In this document: piece after piece, positions 45,458 through 53,251 of the stretch | How the letters are laid out: each line of letters starts with the position of its first letter | How positions within the stretch are numbered: position 1 is the stretch's first letter | Assembly: GCA_025359785.1 (NCBI GenBank) | Contig: JANYET010000034.1 | Span: forward strand, 35,712 to 99,711 | Length of the DNA stretch: 64,000 nucleotides | Direction: 5' to 3' | From: Alphaproteobacteria bacterium | GTDB lineage: Bacteria; Pseudomonadota; Alphaproteobacteria; Caulobacterales; Caulobacteraceae | The notes under the pieces: model-generated | Seen by the model: only the letters and a program-made list of their open reading frames with translations | Database searches by the model: none | Told to the model about the DNA's origin: nothing | Made by a program: the position numbers and the translations under genes

Positions 45458-46210
45458 ATGCCGCCCGGACAACCCGGAGCAGGTCAGGCCGGCGACGGCC
45501 TGGTGGTGGACAACATCGGCAAATCGTTCCGCGGCCGCCCGGTGGTCAAGGGCGTTTCCCTGCGCCTGGCGCGCGGCGAGGTCGTGGGCCTGCTCGGTCC
45601 GAACGGCGCGGGCAAGACCACCTGTTTCTACATGATCACCGGCCTGATCCCCGCCGACTATGGCGCGATCTACCTCGACGGCGAGAATATCACCGCCCAG
45701 CCGATGTATCAGCGCGCCCGCATGGGGGTGGGCTACCTGCCGCAGGAGACCTCGATCTTCCGCGGCATGAGCGTCGGCGAGAACGTCATGGCGGTGGTCG
45801 AACTGCGCGAGCGTGACCGCAAGAAGGCCAGCGCCATCGTCACCGAACTGCTGGAAGAGCTGCACATCGAGCACCTGCGCAATGCCCCGGCCATCTCGCT
45901 GTCGGGCGGCGAGCGCCGGCGCGTCGAGATCGCCCGCGCGCTCGCCTCGGAACCCTCCTTCATGCTGCTGGACGAGCCCTTCGCGGGCATCGACCCGCTG
46001 GCCATCACCGACATCCGCGAGGTGATCGCCTATCTGAAGAAGCGCGGCATCGGCATCCTGATCACCGACCACAATGTCCGCGAGACGCTCGACATCATCG
46101 ACCGCGCCTCGATCATCCACGCCGGCGAGGTGCTGTTCGAGGGCGCGCCGAGCGAGATCATCGACGATCCCGAAGTGCGCCGGGTCTACCTGGGCGACAC
46201 CTTTGCCTGA
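45458..46210 (+). CDS. lptB: LPS export ATP-binding protein LptB
   Basis: 250 aa from ATG 45458, which has GGAG about 9 nt before; GTG 45437 would add seven residues. ABC ATPase motifs are GPNGAGKTTCFYMITG (Walker A), YLPQETSIFRGMSVGENVMA (Q-loop region), LSGGERRRVEIARAL (signature) and FMLLDEPFAGIDP (Walker B). The last part, VLFEGAPSEIIDDPEVRRVY, is typical of LptB. It powers LPS extraction with LptFG. Its stop codon overlaps the start of an unknown secreted-protein gene. Confidence 0.95.
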   Translation: MPPGQPGAGQAGDGLVVDNIGKSFRGRPVVKGVSLRLARGEVVGLLGPNGAGKTTCFYMITGLIPADYGAIYLDGENITAQPMYQRARMGVGYLPQETSIFRGMSVGENVMAVVELRERDRKKASAIVTELLEELHIEHLRNAPAISLSGGERRRVEIARALASEPSFMLLDEPFAGIDPLAITDIREVIAYLKKRGIGILITDHNVRETLDIIDRASIIHAGEVLFEGAPSEIIDDPEVRRVYLGDTFA

Positions 46211-46910
46211 TCCGGCGCGCGGCAAGATCAACCGGCCGGGGCGCGGTCTCGCGGTCGGTCTGGCGGCCCCGACGCTGGCCGGTCTGGCGCTGGCCGGTCT
46301 GACGCTGGCCGGTCTGACGCTGGGCGGCCCGGCGCTGGCTGCCGGCAAGCAGGTCGAGGCGGCCAAGGCCTTTCCGATGCTGGGCGCCTATCTCAAGTTG
46401 CCCGCCGCCGACCGCAGCCACTTCACGATCGCCTATTACATGCACAGCCACGGTCAGCCGCTGACCGCGCCGGTCTGGCTGATCGCCGACGGCAAGCGCA
46501 CGCCCCTGCCGCTCAACGCCGAGGGCCGGGTCGGCCGCCTGCCCAGCCTCGGCGAGCTCGACAAGGGCAAGCTGGAGCTCGGCGTCGATGACACGGTGAA
46601 GATCGGGGTCTCGGTCGGCATCGAGCCGATGGTCGCGCCGGCCACCGACCTCGACGCCCGCGAACTGGCCGCCGCCATCGCTCAGGCGGCCGCGGGCGTC
46701 CGCAAAGCCGCCGGGATCATGGCGCTGGCCATGCCCAAGCTCGCCGACGTGGTTTTCGTGGGCGCGGGTTCCGGCGAGATCGAATTCGCCGACGGCCACC
46801 GCGCGCCGCTGCCGCTGGTCAAAGGCCAGCCGACCTACACGCCCGCAGCCCAGCCCAGCGCCCGGCGCATCCGGCTGGCGAAGGCGCCGCTGAAGCTCGA
46901 CATCGACTGA
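46203..46910 (+). CDS. Unknown secreted protein translationally coupled to lptB
   Basis: 235 aa from TTG 46203, which overlaps the last codons of lptB; no ATG or GTG is available before the signal peptide. The signal's hydrophobic core consists of four 15-bp DNA repeats (LAGLA/LAGLT) ending in PALAAG. The mature part has strands like DRSHFTIAYYMHSHGQPL, APVWLIADGKRTPLP and DDTVKIGVSVGIEPM, then an Ala-rich helix, then GSGEIEFADGHRAPLPLVKG. It looks like an alpha/beta periplasmic protein. I know no family. Coupling to lptB suggests an envelope role. Confidence 0.72.
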   Translation: MPDPARGKINRPGRGLAVGLAAPTLAGLALAGLTLAGLTLGGPALAAGKQVEAAKAFPMLGAYLKLPAADRSHFTIAYYMHSHGQPLTAPVWLIADGKRTPLPLNAEGRVGRLPSLGELDKGKLELGVDDTVKIGVSVGIEPMVAPATDLDARELAAAIAQAAAGVRKAAGIMALAMPKLADVVFVGAGSGEIEFADGHRAPLPLVKGQPTYTPAAQPSARRIRLAKAPLKLDID

Positions 46911-46917
46911 CACCCGG

Positions 46918-47115
46918 CTATCTGGCGTTCTCGGCGCTCGCCGGCGCCGCACCGCCGTTCGGCTGGCTTCGATCCGGACTGATCAGACCGATCGCGATCG
47001 CCGCGCCCAGGGCGATGAACACCACAGGCCAGCAGGCTGCCAATCCCCGCCGATAGCTCGCCATGCGCCGGCGATACCAGGCTTCGGTGGGCGTATGCGG
47101 CGGCGGTAGCCTCAT
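46918..47115 (-). CDS. Small membrane protein, unknown
   Basis: 65 aa. A basic N-terminal part (TEAWYRRRMASYRRGL) is followed by one hydrophobic helix (ACWPVVFIALGAAIAIGLIS) and a Pro/Ser/Ala tail. ATG 47115 overlaps the stop of the preceding gene (ATGA), so it is the third gene of a coupled minus-strand trio. No family is recognised. Confidence 0.65.
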   Translation of the reverse strand: MRLPPPHTPTEAWYRRRMASYRRGLAACWPVVFIALGAAIAIGLISPDRSQPNGGAAPASAENAR

Positions 47116-47396
47116 CGCGCCTTGCCCACCACGCGGAGACGGGGTCGCGGCGCGGCCCGGGCTCCGGCCGGCGGCGTGAAACAGTGCATTTCCCGGACGT
47201 CGGACTGCACGATCACGATCCCCAGAACGCCGCATCTGGCCTGGTCGCGCGCCTGTCCGCACGCGAAGCGCAGAGCGTCGTCCAGGTCGGCGAACGCGCC
47301 GGCGTCCCCCGCGTCGTGGCGCACCTGCCAGCGGCCGAGCCGTTCGGCGATGACGTATCTGCAGGTGCGCGTTGAGAGATCGGAAACCGACGTCAT
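47112..47396 (-). CDS. Small hypothetical protein
   Basis: 94 aa. Recognisable stretches are STRTCRYVIAERLGRWQVRH, ADLDDALRFACGQARDQA and VLGIVIVQSDVREMHCFTPP. The alternation of short strands and a helix resembles small DUF2188-like folds, but I cannot assign it. It starts 1 bp after the stop of the upstream gene and overlaps the downstream one by 4 bp, so all three should be cotranscribed. Confidence 0.65.
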   Translation of the reverse strand: MTSVSDLSTRTCRYVIAERLGRWQVRHDAGDAGAFADLDDALRFACGQARDQARCGVLGIVIVQSDVREMHCFTPPAGARAAPRPRLRVVGKAR

Positions 47397-47397
47397 C

Positions 47398-47880
47398 TCA
47401 GGCCGCCGCCTTCCACCCGTCGCGGGGCGCGCGGCGGGCGACGTGAAGCTCGCGATGATAGCCGTGGTGGCATTGCTCGACGCCATAGCCGTGGCGCTCA
47501 AGCAGCCGATGGATCGGGTCGGCGCGAAACCCCAGGACGCGCGGCAGGGGCGACTGGAACACCAGCGCGCCGCCCTCGCGGACATGCGGGCCGGTCGCCA
47601 GCAAGGCCTCAAGCGAGGCCGCGTCGCAGGTGTGGGCGACGATCAGCGCGTCGGGCTGCTCATGCGGCCCCGCGCCGGGCTTCAGATACCCCACCTGCTC
47701 AAACCCATGCCGGCAAAGCCACAGAAGGGCCGACAGGCCGCTGGGGCCGGTCACCCGGATCACGCTGGATCGGTCGATATGAGCGCGGGCCAGCAACGAC
47801 AGAAGCGGGTCTCTGCTCAGCAGGCCGGTTGACGCAACTCGGCGCATCGAGTCTGGGCGCATCGAAGAATCTGGGCGCAT
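47398..47880 (-). CDS. Hypothetical protein with methyltransferase-like fold
   Basis: 160 aa from ATG 47880; ATGs at 47862 and 47847 are equally placed because the start region is a DNA repeat (MRPDSS-MRPDS-MRR). The body shows RSSVIRVTGPSGLSALLWLC (a motif I-like loop), a central DALIVAHTCDAASLEALL and VREGGALVFQSPLP, the order of strands in a truncated SAM-dependent methyltransferase. No clear SAM acidic residue is visible. It leads the small minus-strand operon between lptB and rpoN. Confidence 0.6.
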   Translation of the reverse strand: MRPDSSMRPDSMRRVASTGLLSRDPLLSLLARAHIDRSSVIRVTGPSGLSALLWLCRHGFEQVGYLKPGAGPHEQPDALIVAHTCDAASLEALLATGPHVREGGALVFQSPLPRVLGFRADPIHRLLERHGYGVEQCHHGYHRELHVARRAPRDGWKAAA

Positions 47881-47993
47881 CGAAAAAACAGAACTCCACG
47901 ATCAGGCGCACAGGGGCGCCTCGAAGCCGGGATTTTCGCGCGAAGGACCGTATCGGTTCGATACCGAAGGCGGGCTGCCGAATAAGCGACTCG

Positions 47994-48707
47994 TCAAGAT
48001 GCGCGGCGGCCGTCCGTCTCGCCGATCCGCTCGTTCATGGTCTTGCGCCAGCGGGCTCTGAGCGTCGCCGGCCGCTCGGGATAGCGCTCCTCGAGGAAGT
48101 CGGCGGCGGTCACCCGGTCGGTGCGGAAGCTGCGGAAGTCGCTGCGCAGTTCGCACCAGGCGATCAGCAGCCGGACGGTCTCATGATAGCCGACCGCGAA
48201 CGGCCAGATGGTCCGCTGGCTGATGCGGCCCTGCTCGTCGCCATAGCTCAGCGCGATCTTGTGCCCGCCCCGGATCGCGCCGCGCACCCGGGCCATGTCC
48301 AGCGCATCGACCGCCATGTCCCAGCGCCGCGCGGCCCGGGTGGCGGGCTCCAGCGCATAGGGCCGCAGCCGCTCCGGCACCGCCGCCCCGATCTTGGCGA
48401 TCAGGTCCAGCGCCGCGCGCGCCAGCGCCGGGTCACCGCGCCCGGCCACCCATTGGGCGCCCAGCACCGCGGCCTCGATCTCGTCCGGGGTCAGCATCAG
48501 CGGCGGCAGGTCGTAGCCGCCGTCCAGCACATAGCCGACACCCGCCTCGCCGCGGATCGGCACCCTCTGGGCCATCAGGTCGGCGATATCGCGGTAGATG
48601 GTGCGCTTGGAGGTCTCCAATTCGGCGGCCATGGCGTCGGCCGTCACCGGCCGTCGCGTGCGGCGCAGCACCTGGATGATCTGGAACAGCCGGTCGGCGC
48701 GTCGCAT
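47994..48707 (-). CDS. YafY-type transcriptional regulator (HTH plus WYL domain)
   Basis: 237 aa from ATG 48707. The DeoR-like winged HTH is RADRLFQIIQVLRRTRRPVT then ELETSKRTIYRDIADLMAQR. The regulatory WYL domain follows (IALSYGDEQGRISQRTIWPF, GYHETVRLLIAWCELRSDFR and FRTDRVTAADFLEERY). WYL proteins often sense nucleic-acid or nucleotide ligands and control defence or stress genes. The target is not evident; it is divergent from rpoN, with a 143-bp space. Confidence 0.9.
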   Translation of the reverse strand: MRRADRLFQIIQVLRRTRRPVTADAMAAELETSKRTIYRDIADLMAQRVPIRGEAGVGYVLDGGYDLPPLMLTPDEIEAAVLGAQWVAGRGDPALARAALDLIAKIGAAVPERLRPYALEPATRAARRWDMAVDALDMARVRGAIRGGHKIALSYGDEQGRISQRTIWPFAVGYHETVRLLIAWCELRSDFRSFRTDRVTAADFLEERYPERPATLRARWRKTMNERIGETDGRRAS

Positions 48708-48850
48708 CGGTGGACCCATCCTGCCAAGGTGCTGACAGTGTGACAGGCGCCGACGTGCGCGCCAACGGTGGCGTTTCACGCGCGGCATTAACTAATCGGT
48801 GGCGTTCGGCTGCGTAAGGTTCGCAGCAAGAAACAGGCCAAGGGGCCTGC

Positions 48851-50365
48851 ATGGGGGACGGCTTGGCGCTCAGCGCTCGTCTTGAGATCCGGCAGGGCCA
48901 GGGTCTGGTCATCACGCCGCAGCTGCAGCAGGCGATCAAGCTGCTGCAGTTGTCGAATCTCGAGCTCGACGCCTTCGTGGACGCCGAGCTGGAGCGCAAC
49001 CCACTGCTGGCCCGCGACGAGCGCGACGCCGAGCCGGAGGCCGAGGCGCCGAGCGAGGCGGGCACGGACCTCTCCACCGACCGCATCGCCGACGCCGACG
49101 CCCGCGCCGACCTGGACACCACCCACGACGAGGCCTCACCGGGCGACCGGGTGACGGGCGACGCGCAGAACGACATGGGCGGCGCCGACGCCGGCGCCTC
49201 CATCGACTGGTCGAAGGCCAACCGAGGTGGCTCTTTCGACAACGACGGCGAGGGCCTGGAAGGCGCCCACGTCCGCGAAAAGACCCTCAACGAGCATCTG
49301 CACGACCAGCTGTCCGCCGCCGGCCTGTCGGGCGTCGAGGCGGCCGCGGCGATCGTGCTGATCGACGCCGTCGACGACGGTGGCTACCTGCGCGCCGACC
49401 TCGCCGAGACCGCCGAGCGCCTGGGCTGCGGCGAGGACCTGCTGGAGCGCGTGCTGGCCGTGCTGCAAGGCTTCGAGCCGGTGGGCGTCGGCGCCCGCGA
49501 CGTGCGCGAATGCCTGATGATCCAGCTCAAGGACCGCAACCGGTGCGACCCGGCGATGATGGCCTTGCTGGACAACCTGCCCCTGCTCGCCCGCCACGAC
49601 ATGCCGGCCCTGAAGCGCGCCTGCGGGGTCGATGACGAGGACCTGCGCGAGATGGTCGCGGAACTTCGGGCGCTGACGCCCAGGCCCGGCGCGGCGTTCG
49701 GCGGTGAGCCGGCCCAGACCGTGGTGCCCGACGTCTATGTCCGCGAGGGGCTGGGCGGCCTGTGGCACGTGGAACTGAATTCCGAGACCCTGCCCCGCCT
49801 GCTGGTCGATCAGCGCTACCACGCCCGGGTCAGCGCCTCGGCGCGGACCGATCAGGAAAAGACCTTCGTCTCCGATTGCGCGGCCCAGGCGAGCTGGCTG
49901 GTGAAGAGCCTCGACCAGCGCGCCAAGACCATCCTCAAGGTTTCCTCGGAGATCGTCCGTCAGCAGGACGCCTTCCTGGCCTTCGGGGTCGAACACCTGC
50001 GGCCGCTGAACCTGAAGACCGTCGCCGATGCCATCGGCATGCACGAATCCACCGTCAGCCGGGTCACCTCGAACAAATATCTGGCCACCCCGCGCGGCGT
50101 CTTCGAGATGAAGTTCTTCTTCACCTCGGCGATCCAGTCGTCGGAGGGCGGCGAGGCCCACTCCGCCGAGAGCGTCCGCCACAAGATCCGCCAGATGATC
50201 GAGGCCGAGGCCCACGAGCGCGACGTCCATTCCGACGACACCATCGTCGATATCCTCAAGGGCGCCGGCGTCGATATCGCGCGGCGCACGGTCGCCAAGT
50301 ACCGCGAGGCCATGCGCATCCCGTCCTCGGTGGATCGCCGCCGGCGCCTTAAGGAACACGCCTGA
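48851..50365 (+). CDS. rpoN: RNA polymerase sigma-54 factor
   Basis: 504 aa. The Gln/Leu-rich region I is visible as LVITPQLQQAIKLLQLSNLE. An acidic region II (about 55-100) follows, then the core-binding region and the HTH (NLKTVADAIGMHESTVSRVT). The RpoN box ARRTVAKYREAMRIPSSVDR ends the protein. It directs polymerase to -24/-12 promoters that need AAA+ activators. It sits upstream of hpf and ptsN, as in many proteobacteria, but the usual adjacency with lptB is broken. Confidence 0.96.
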   Translation: MGDGLALSARLEIRQGQGLVITPQLQQAIKLLQLSNLELDAFVDAELERNPLLARDERDAEPEAEAPSEAGTDLSTDRIADADARADLDTTHDEASPGDRVTGDAQNDMGGADAGASIDWSKANRGGSFDNDGEGLEGAHVREKTLNEHLHDQLSAAGLSGVEAAAAIVLIDAVDDGGYLRADLAETAERLGCGEDLLERVLAVLQGFEPVGVGARDVRECLMIQLKDRNRCDPAMMALLDNLPLLARHDMPALKRACGVDDEDLREMVAELRALTPRPGAAFGGEPAQTVVPDVYVREGLGGLWHVELNSETLPRLLVDQRYHARVSASARTDQEKTFVSDCAAQASWLVKSLDQRAKTILKVSSEIVRQQDAFLAFGVEHLRPLNLKTVADAIGMHESTVSRVTSNKYLATPRGVFEMKFFFTSAIQSSEGGEAHSAESVRHKIRQMIEAEAHERDVHSDDTIVDILKGAGVDIARRTVAKYREAMRIPSSVDRRRRLKEHA

Positions 50366-50422
50366 GGACGATCAACTCCAGTTTGATTGACACCTTCCGC
50401 CGCCGGGTGCGTTGATCCTTCC

Positions 50423-51082
50423 ATGCAAGTCCAGGTCACCGGCAAACACGTTGACGTTGGAGACGCCCTGCGCACGCGGGTCTCCGACGAAATCTCCTCC
50501 AGCATCGGCAAATATTTCGATCGCGACGGCGGCGGCGCCGACGTCGTGGTCAGCCGCGAGGGCCACGCCTTCAAGGTCGATTGCGCCGTGACGCTCGCCT
50601 CGGGCCAGCAGCTGACCACCCACGGCCTGGGCGGCGACGCGCACCTGGCCTTCGACGCGGCGATCACCAAGATGCAAAAGCGCATCCGCCGCTACAAGAA
50701 CCGGCTGAAGGACCACCACCCCCAGGCGCTCGCCCGCCAGGCGGAGACCGCCGCCTACTACGTCCTGCAGGCGCCGGATGACAGCGAGGACGACGAGCCG
50801 CTCGATAGCCCGGCCGCGAGCTTCCCGGAACCGCTGATCATCGCCGAGACCGAGACGAAAATTGGCGTCATGACTGTTTCCATGGCGGTCATGGAACTCG
50901 ACCTGAGTGAATCTCAAACAATCGTGTTCCGAAATGCTGCGCACGGCGGTTTGTCGGTGGTATATCGCCGCCCCGACGGCAACATCGGCTGGATCGACCC
51001 GGCGCGGACCAAGGGGAATGGGCCGGGATTGAACGGTACGGGCGCGAACGGGGCCGGATCGGACGGAGCCGGGAAGGCTTGA
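50423..51082 (+). CDS. hpf: Long ribosome hibernation promoting factor (HPF)
   Basis: 219 aa. The N-terminal domain MQVQVTGKHVDVGDALRTRV through MQKRIRRYKNRLKDHH is the ribosome-binding HPF/YfiA fold. The C-terminal domain (about 133-190, KIGVMTVSMAVMELDLSE then FRNAAHGGLSVVYRRPDGNI) is the dimerisation domain of long HPF, which forms 100S ribosomes. A Gly/Asn-rich tail follows. It is located between rpoN and ptsN, the common order. Confidence 0.94.
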   Translation: MQVQVTGKHVDVGDALRTRVSDEISSSIGKYFDRDGGGADVVVSREGHAFKVDCAVTLASGQQLTTHGLGGDAHLAFDAAITKMQKRIRRYKNRLKDHHPQALARQAETAAYYVLQAPDDSEDDEPLDSPAASFPEPLIIAETETKIGVMTVSMAVMELDLSESQTIVFRNAAHGGLSVVYRRPDGNIGWIDPARTKGNGPGLNGTGANGAGSDGAGKA

Positions 51083-51159
51083 AGACGCTTCAAGCCACCG
51101 TCTAAAGGCGGCCTTTCAGGGGGATGGGCCGAGGCAGTGCGAGTTTTCCTAGAGACATC

Positions 51160-51639
51160 ATGCAAATCGGCGACCTCCTCGATCGCAACGCGATCGCCCT
51201 GCGCGTGCACGCGACCAACAAAAACCGCGCGCTTGCGGTGATCGCCGAGATCGCGGCCCGCAACTTCGGGCTGGACGCCGGCGAGGTGCTGGGCGCGCTC
51301 ACCGAACGCGAACAGGCGGGCTCGACCGGGGTGGGCCACGGCGTGGCCGCGCCGCATGCCCGGCTCGAGGGCCTGACCCGTCTGCGCGGGGTCTTCGTGC
51401 GGCTGGATCACGCCGTGGAGTTCCAGGCGGTCGATGACCAGCCCGTCGACCTGATCTTCGCGATCTTCGCGCCGAAAGACGCCACCGGCGTCGAGCACCT
51501 GCGCGCGCTGGCCCGCGTGTCGCGCGCCCTGCGCCATCCCGAACTGCGTCAGCAGCTGCGTCAGGTCCACACGGCCGACGCGATCCACGCCCTGCTGGTG
51601 CAGGACCCGGTGCAAGCCAGCCGCTCATCGGCCGCCTGA
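51160..51639 (+). CDS. ptsN: PTS IIA-like nitrogen regulatory protein
   Basis: 159 aa. The EIIA-Ntr domain has the phospho-His in STGVGHGVAAPHARL and the strands LTRLRGVFVRLDHAVEFQAV and PVDLIFAIFAPKDATGVEHL. It receives phosphate from the PTS-Ntr chain (EI-Ntr, NPr) and regulates (p)ppGpp and potassium-related functions. The start at 51160 is chosen because MQIGDLLDRNAIAL is the family N-terminus. It follows hpf by 77 bp. Confidence 0.94.
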   Translation: MQIGDLLDRNAIALRVHATNKNRALAVIAEIAARNFGLDAGEVLGALTEREQAGSTGVGHGVAAPHARLEGLTRLRGVFVRLDHAVEFQAVDDQPVDLIFAIFAPKDATGVEHLRALARVSRALRHPELRQQLRQVHTADAIHALLVQDPVQASRSSAA

Positions 51640-51651
51640 CCGCCTCGTTTG

Positions 51652-51906
51652 CTAGTGGACCGAGACTGGCGCCAGCTCGTGCGCCAGGGCGGCGGCCATG
51701 GCGGAATCGCGGTCGGTGAGCACCGCCAGGCGTTCGCCATCGGCCCGGTGCACCGCATACAGGGTCTGGCCAGGGGTCAGTTCAAACCCCTTCACCTGAG
51801 CCTGCGGCACGCTGGCCAGAATCTCGGCCGCGCTGACCGGACGCACATAGACCAGATCAGGGGCGCCCAGCGCCGCGAAAGCTTCAATCGATAGAATAGG
51901 CGTCAT
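51652..51906 (-). CDS. DUF1150 family protein
   Basis: 84 aa. GGAGGT lies 7 nt before ATG 51906. The sequence LGAPDLVYVRPVSAAEILAS and PGQTLYAVHRADGERLAVLT is characteristic of the DUF1150 family found in alphaproteobacteria. It lies directly downstream of hsp20 on the same strand, a pairing I recall from relatives. The role is unknown; association with a heat-shock chaperone suggests stress function. Confidence 0.85.
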   Translation of the reverse strand: MTPILSIEAFAALGAPDLVYVRPVSAAEILASVPQAQVKGFELTPGQTLYAVHRADGERLAVLTDRDSAMAAALAHELAPVSVH

Positions 51907-52036
51907 CAAGACCACCTCCACACTACGCAACGCTTCGGACGGTCACCGGTTCAGCCGGCCGTCCGATTGACGAGACGACGGACATCCGACCGTCTCTTTT
52001 TTGAAACTCAGTCTCTGCCCGGCCCGGCTTCGCCGA

Positions 52037-52474
52037 TCACGCCCGGGACCGGATCGGCACCTTGAGCACCCGCCGTTCGGGCTCGGGCCGCGCGAGATCG
52101 ATGTGCAGCAGGCCGTGCTCCAGGCTCGCCTCCTCCACCACCATGCCGTCCGCCAGCACAAAGCTGCGGATGAAGCCGCGGGCGGCGATCCCGCGATGCA
52201 GGAAGGCCTCGGCCCTGGCCGCGTCGCCGTTGCGGGAGAGCGTCTCGTCACGACGGCCGGCGACGGTCAGCTGGCGGTCCTCGACGGTCACCTCCAGCTG
52301 GTCGGGCGAGAAGCCCGCGACCGCCAGGGTGATACGAATTCCGCCGTCGCCACGGTCCTCGACGTTGTACGGCGGATAGCTCTCGGCGGCGGCTTTCGCG
52401 GCGCGCTCGATCAGTCCGCGCGTGTGCTCGAAGCCCAAGAGAAACGGGCTGTCGAAGAGTACCGACCTGTTCAT
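52037..52474 (-). CDS. Hsp20/alpha-crystallin family small heat-shock protein
   Basis: 145 aa, class A type. The alpha-crystallin domain spans about 35-130: YPPYNVEDRGDGGIRITLAV, GFSPDQLEVTVEDRQLTVAG and GIAARGFIRSFVLADGMVVE are typical. EASLEHGLLHIDLARPEPE is the last strand of the domain. It holds unfolding proteins in a refoldable state. Alphaproteobacterial hsp20 genes are often controlled by RNA thermometers (ROSE elements); the short leader here has AAGGACT before ATG, but I could not draw a clear thermometer fold. Confidence 0.92.
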   Translation of the reverse strand: MNRSVLFDSPFLLGFEHTRGLIERAAKAAAESYPPYNVEDRGDGGIRITLAVAGFSPDQLEVTVEDRQLTVAGRRDETLSRNGDAARAEAFLHRGIAARGFIRSFVLADGMVVEEASLEHGLLHIDLARPEPERRVLKVPIRSRA

Positions 52475-52576
52475 TCGTCAACGAGTCCTTGCGATAAGCG
52501 ACTCTCCGGCCGGGCCGCCCGCTGGCGGCGCGGCTCGACCGGACTGAGCGCTATCTGGGGAGCGCGACGTCAGGTT

Positions 52577-53137
52577 TCAATGCCGCTTGGGCTCGGCGAA
52601 CTGCACCGTGAAGGCGATCGGCGGGCCGTCGAAATAGGCCTTGCCGTTCGCGGCGATCACCCGGACCACCGCCTGATGGTCGCCGACCCCGATCAGGCCG
52701 GCCGGCAGGGTCGTCTTGAACCCCACCGCGATCATCGCCGGCGCCTTGAAGTAGGTGGCGACATCGGCGCGCGGCGCGCCGTAGGCCGTGCCATAGGCCT
52801 TGCCGTCGATGACCACGTCGACCCCCTTGGCCGGCAGCCTGGCGACGGGATCGAAGCCGAACCCCTGCAGCACCACCGGCTCGGCCGCCGAGATCACCGC
52901 CGGCTGCTTGTTCAACGGGTCGGCCGCGGCGCCGATCGTATCCAGGGAAAAACCCGCCAGTTCGGGGCGTTTCGGCAGGCCCGCCGACAGGGGCGCCTGC
53001 GTCTGCTCCACCGCCTTGGCCGGCGGCGGGACGGCGGCTTCCATCGGGTCCGGCGGCAGATGCCGGGGCTTCGGCTTGTCGCACGCGCACAGCGCCAGGG
53101 CGGCCAGGAGGGCGAAGGCGCGGGCGGATCGGCTCAT
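52577..53137 (-). CDS. Hypothetical lipoprotein, IPT/TIG-like
   Basis: 186 aa from ATG 53137 (MTVS at 53149 is also possible). The signal peptide ends in a lipobox LALCAC. A Pro-rich linker follows, and the mature domain shows the strand pattern VVLQGFGFDPVARLPAKGVD, TYFKAPAMIAVGFKTTLPAG and HQAVVRVIAANGKAYFDGPP. This suggests a single immunoglobulin-like (IPT/TIG) domain. The function is unknown. It stands alone, convergent with no gene, downstream of hsp20 on the opposite side. Confidence 0.75.
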   Translation of the reverse strand: MSRSARAFALLAALALCACDKPKPRHLPPDPMEAAVPPPAKAVEQTQAPLSAGLPKRPELAGFSLDTIGAAADPLNKQPAVISAAEPVVLQGFGFDPVARLPAKGVDVVIDGKAYGTAYGAPRADVATYFKAPAMIAVGFKTTLPAGLIGVGDHQAVVRVIAANGKAYFDGPPIAFTVQFAEPKRH

Positions 53138-53251
53138 GGAAACCGTCATAACGCGAAGTCGCCGCCGACGCGCGACCTTGATTCCTCGGTCCAGGCGCCG
53201 CCCACTCGCGCCCGGCGAACGCAAACAGGGCGGCGGCAGGGGCAGGCGGGC

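Noticed and set aside
50366..50422. Sigma-54 promoter before hpf
   Set aside because: TTGACAC-like bases are present but the GC and TGC dinucleotides of a -24/-12 promoter are not at the right spacing.
52475..52576. ROSE-type RNA thermometer ahead of hsp20
   Set aside because: The short leader has AAGGACT before the start, but I could not find the characteristic U-rich pairing strand that masks the ribosome site.
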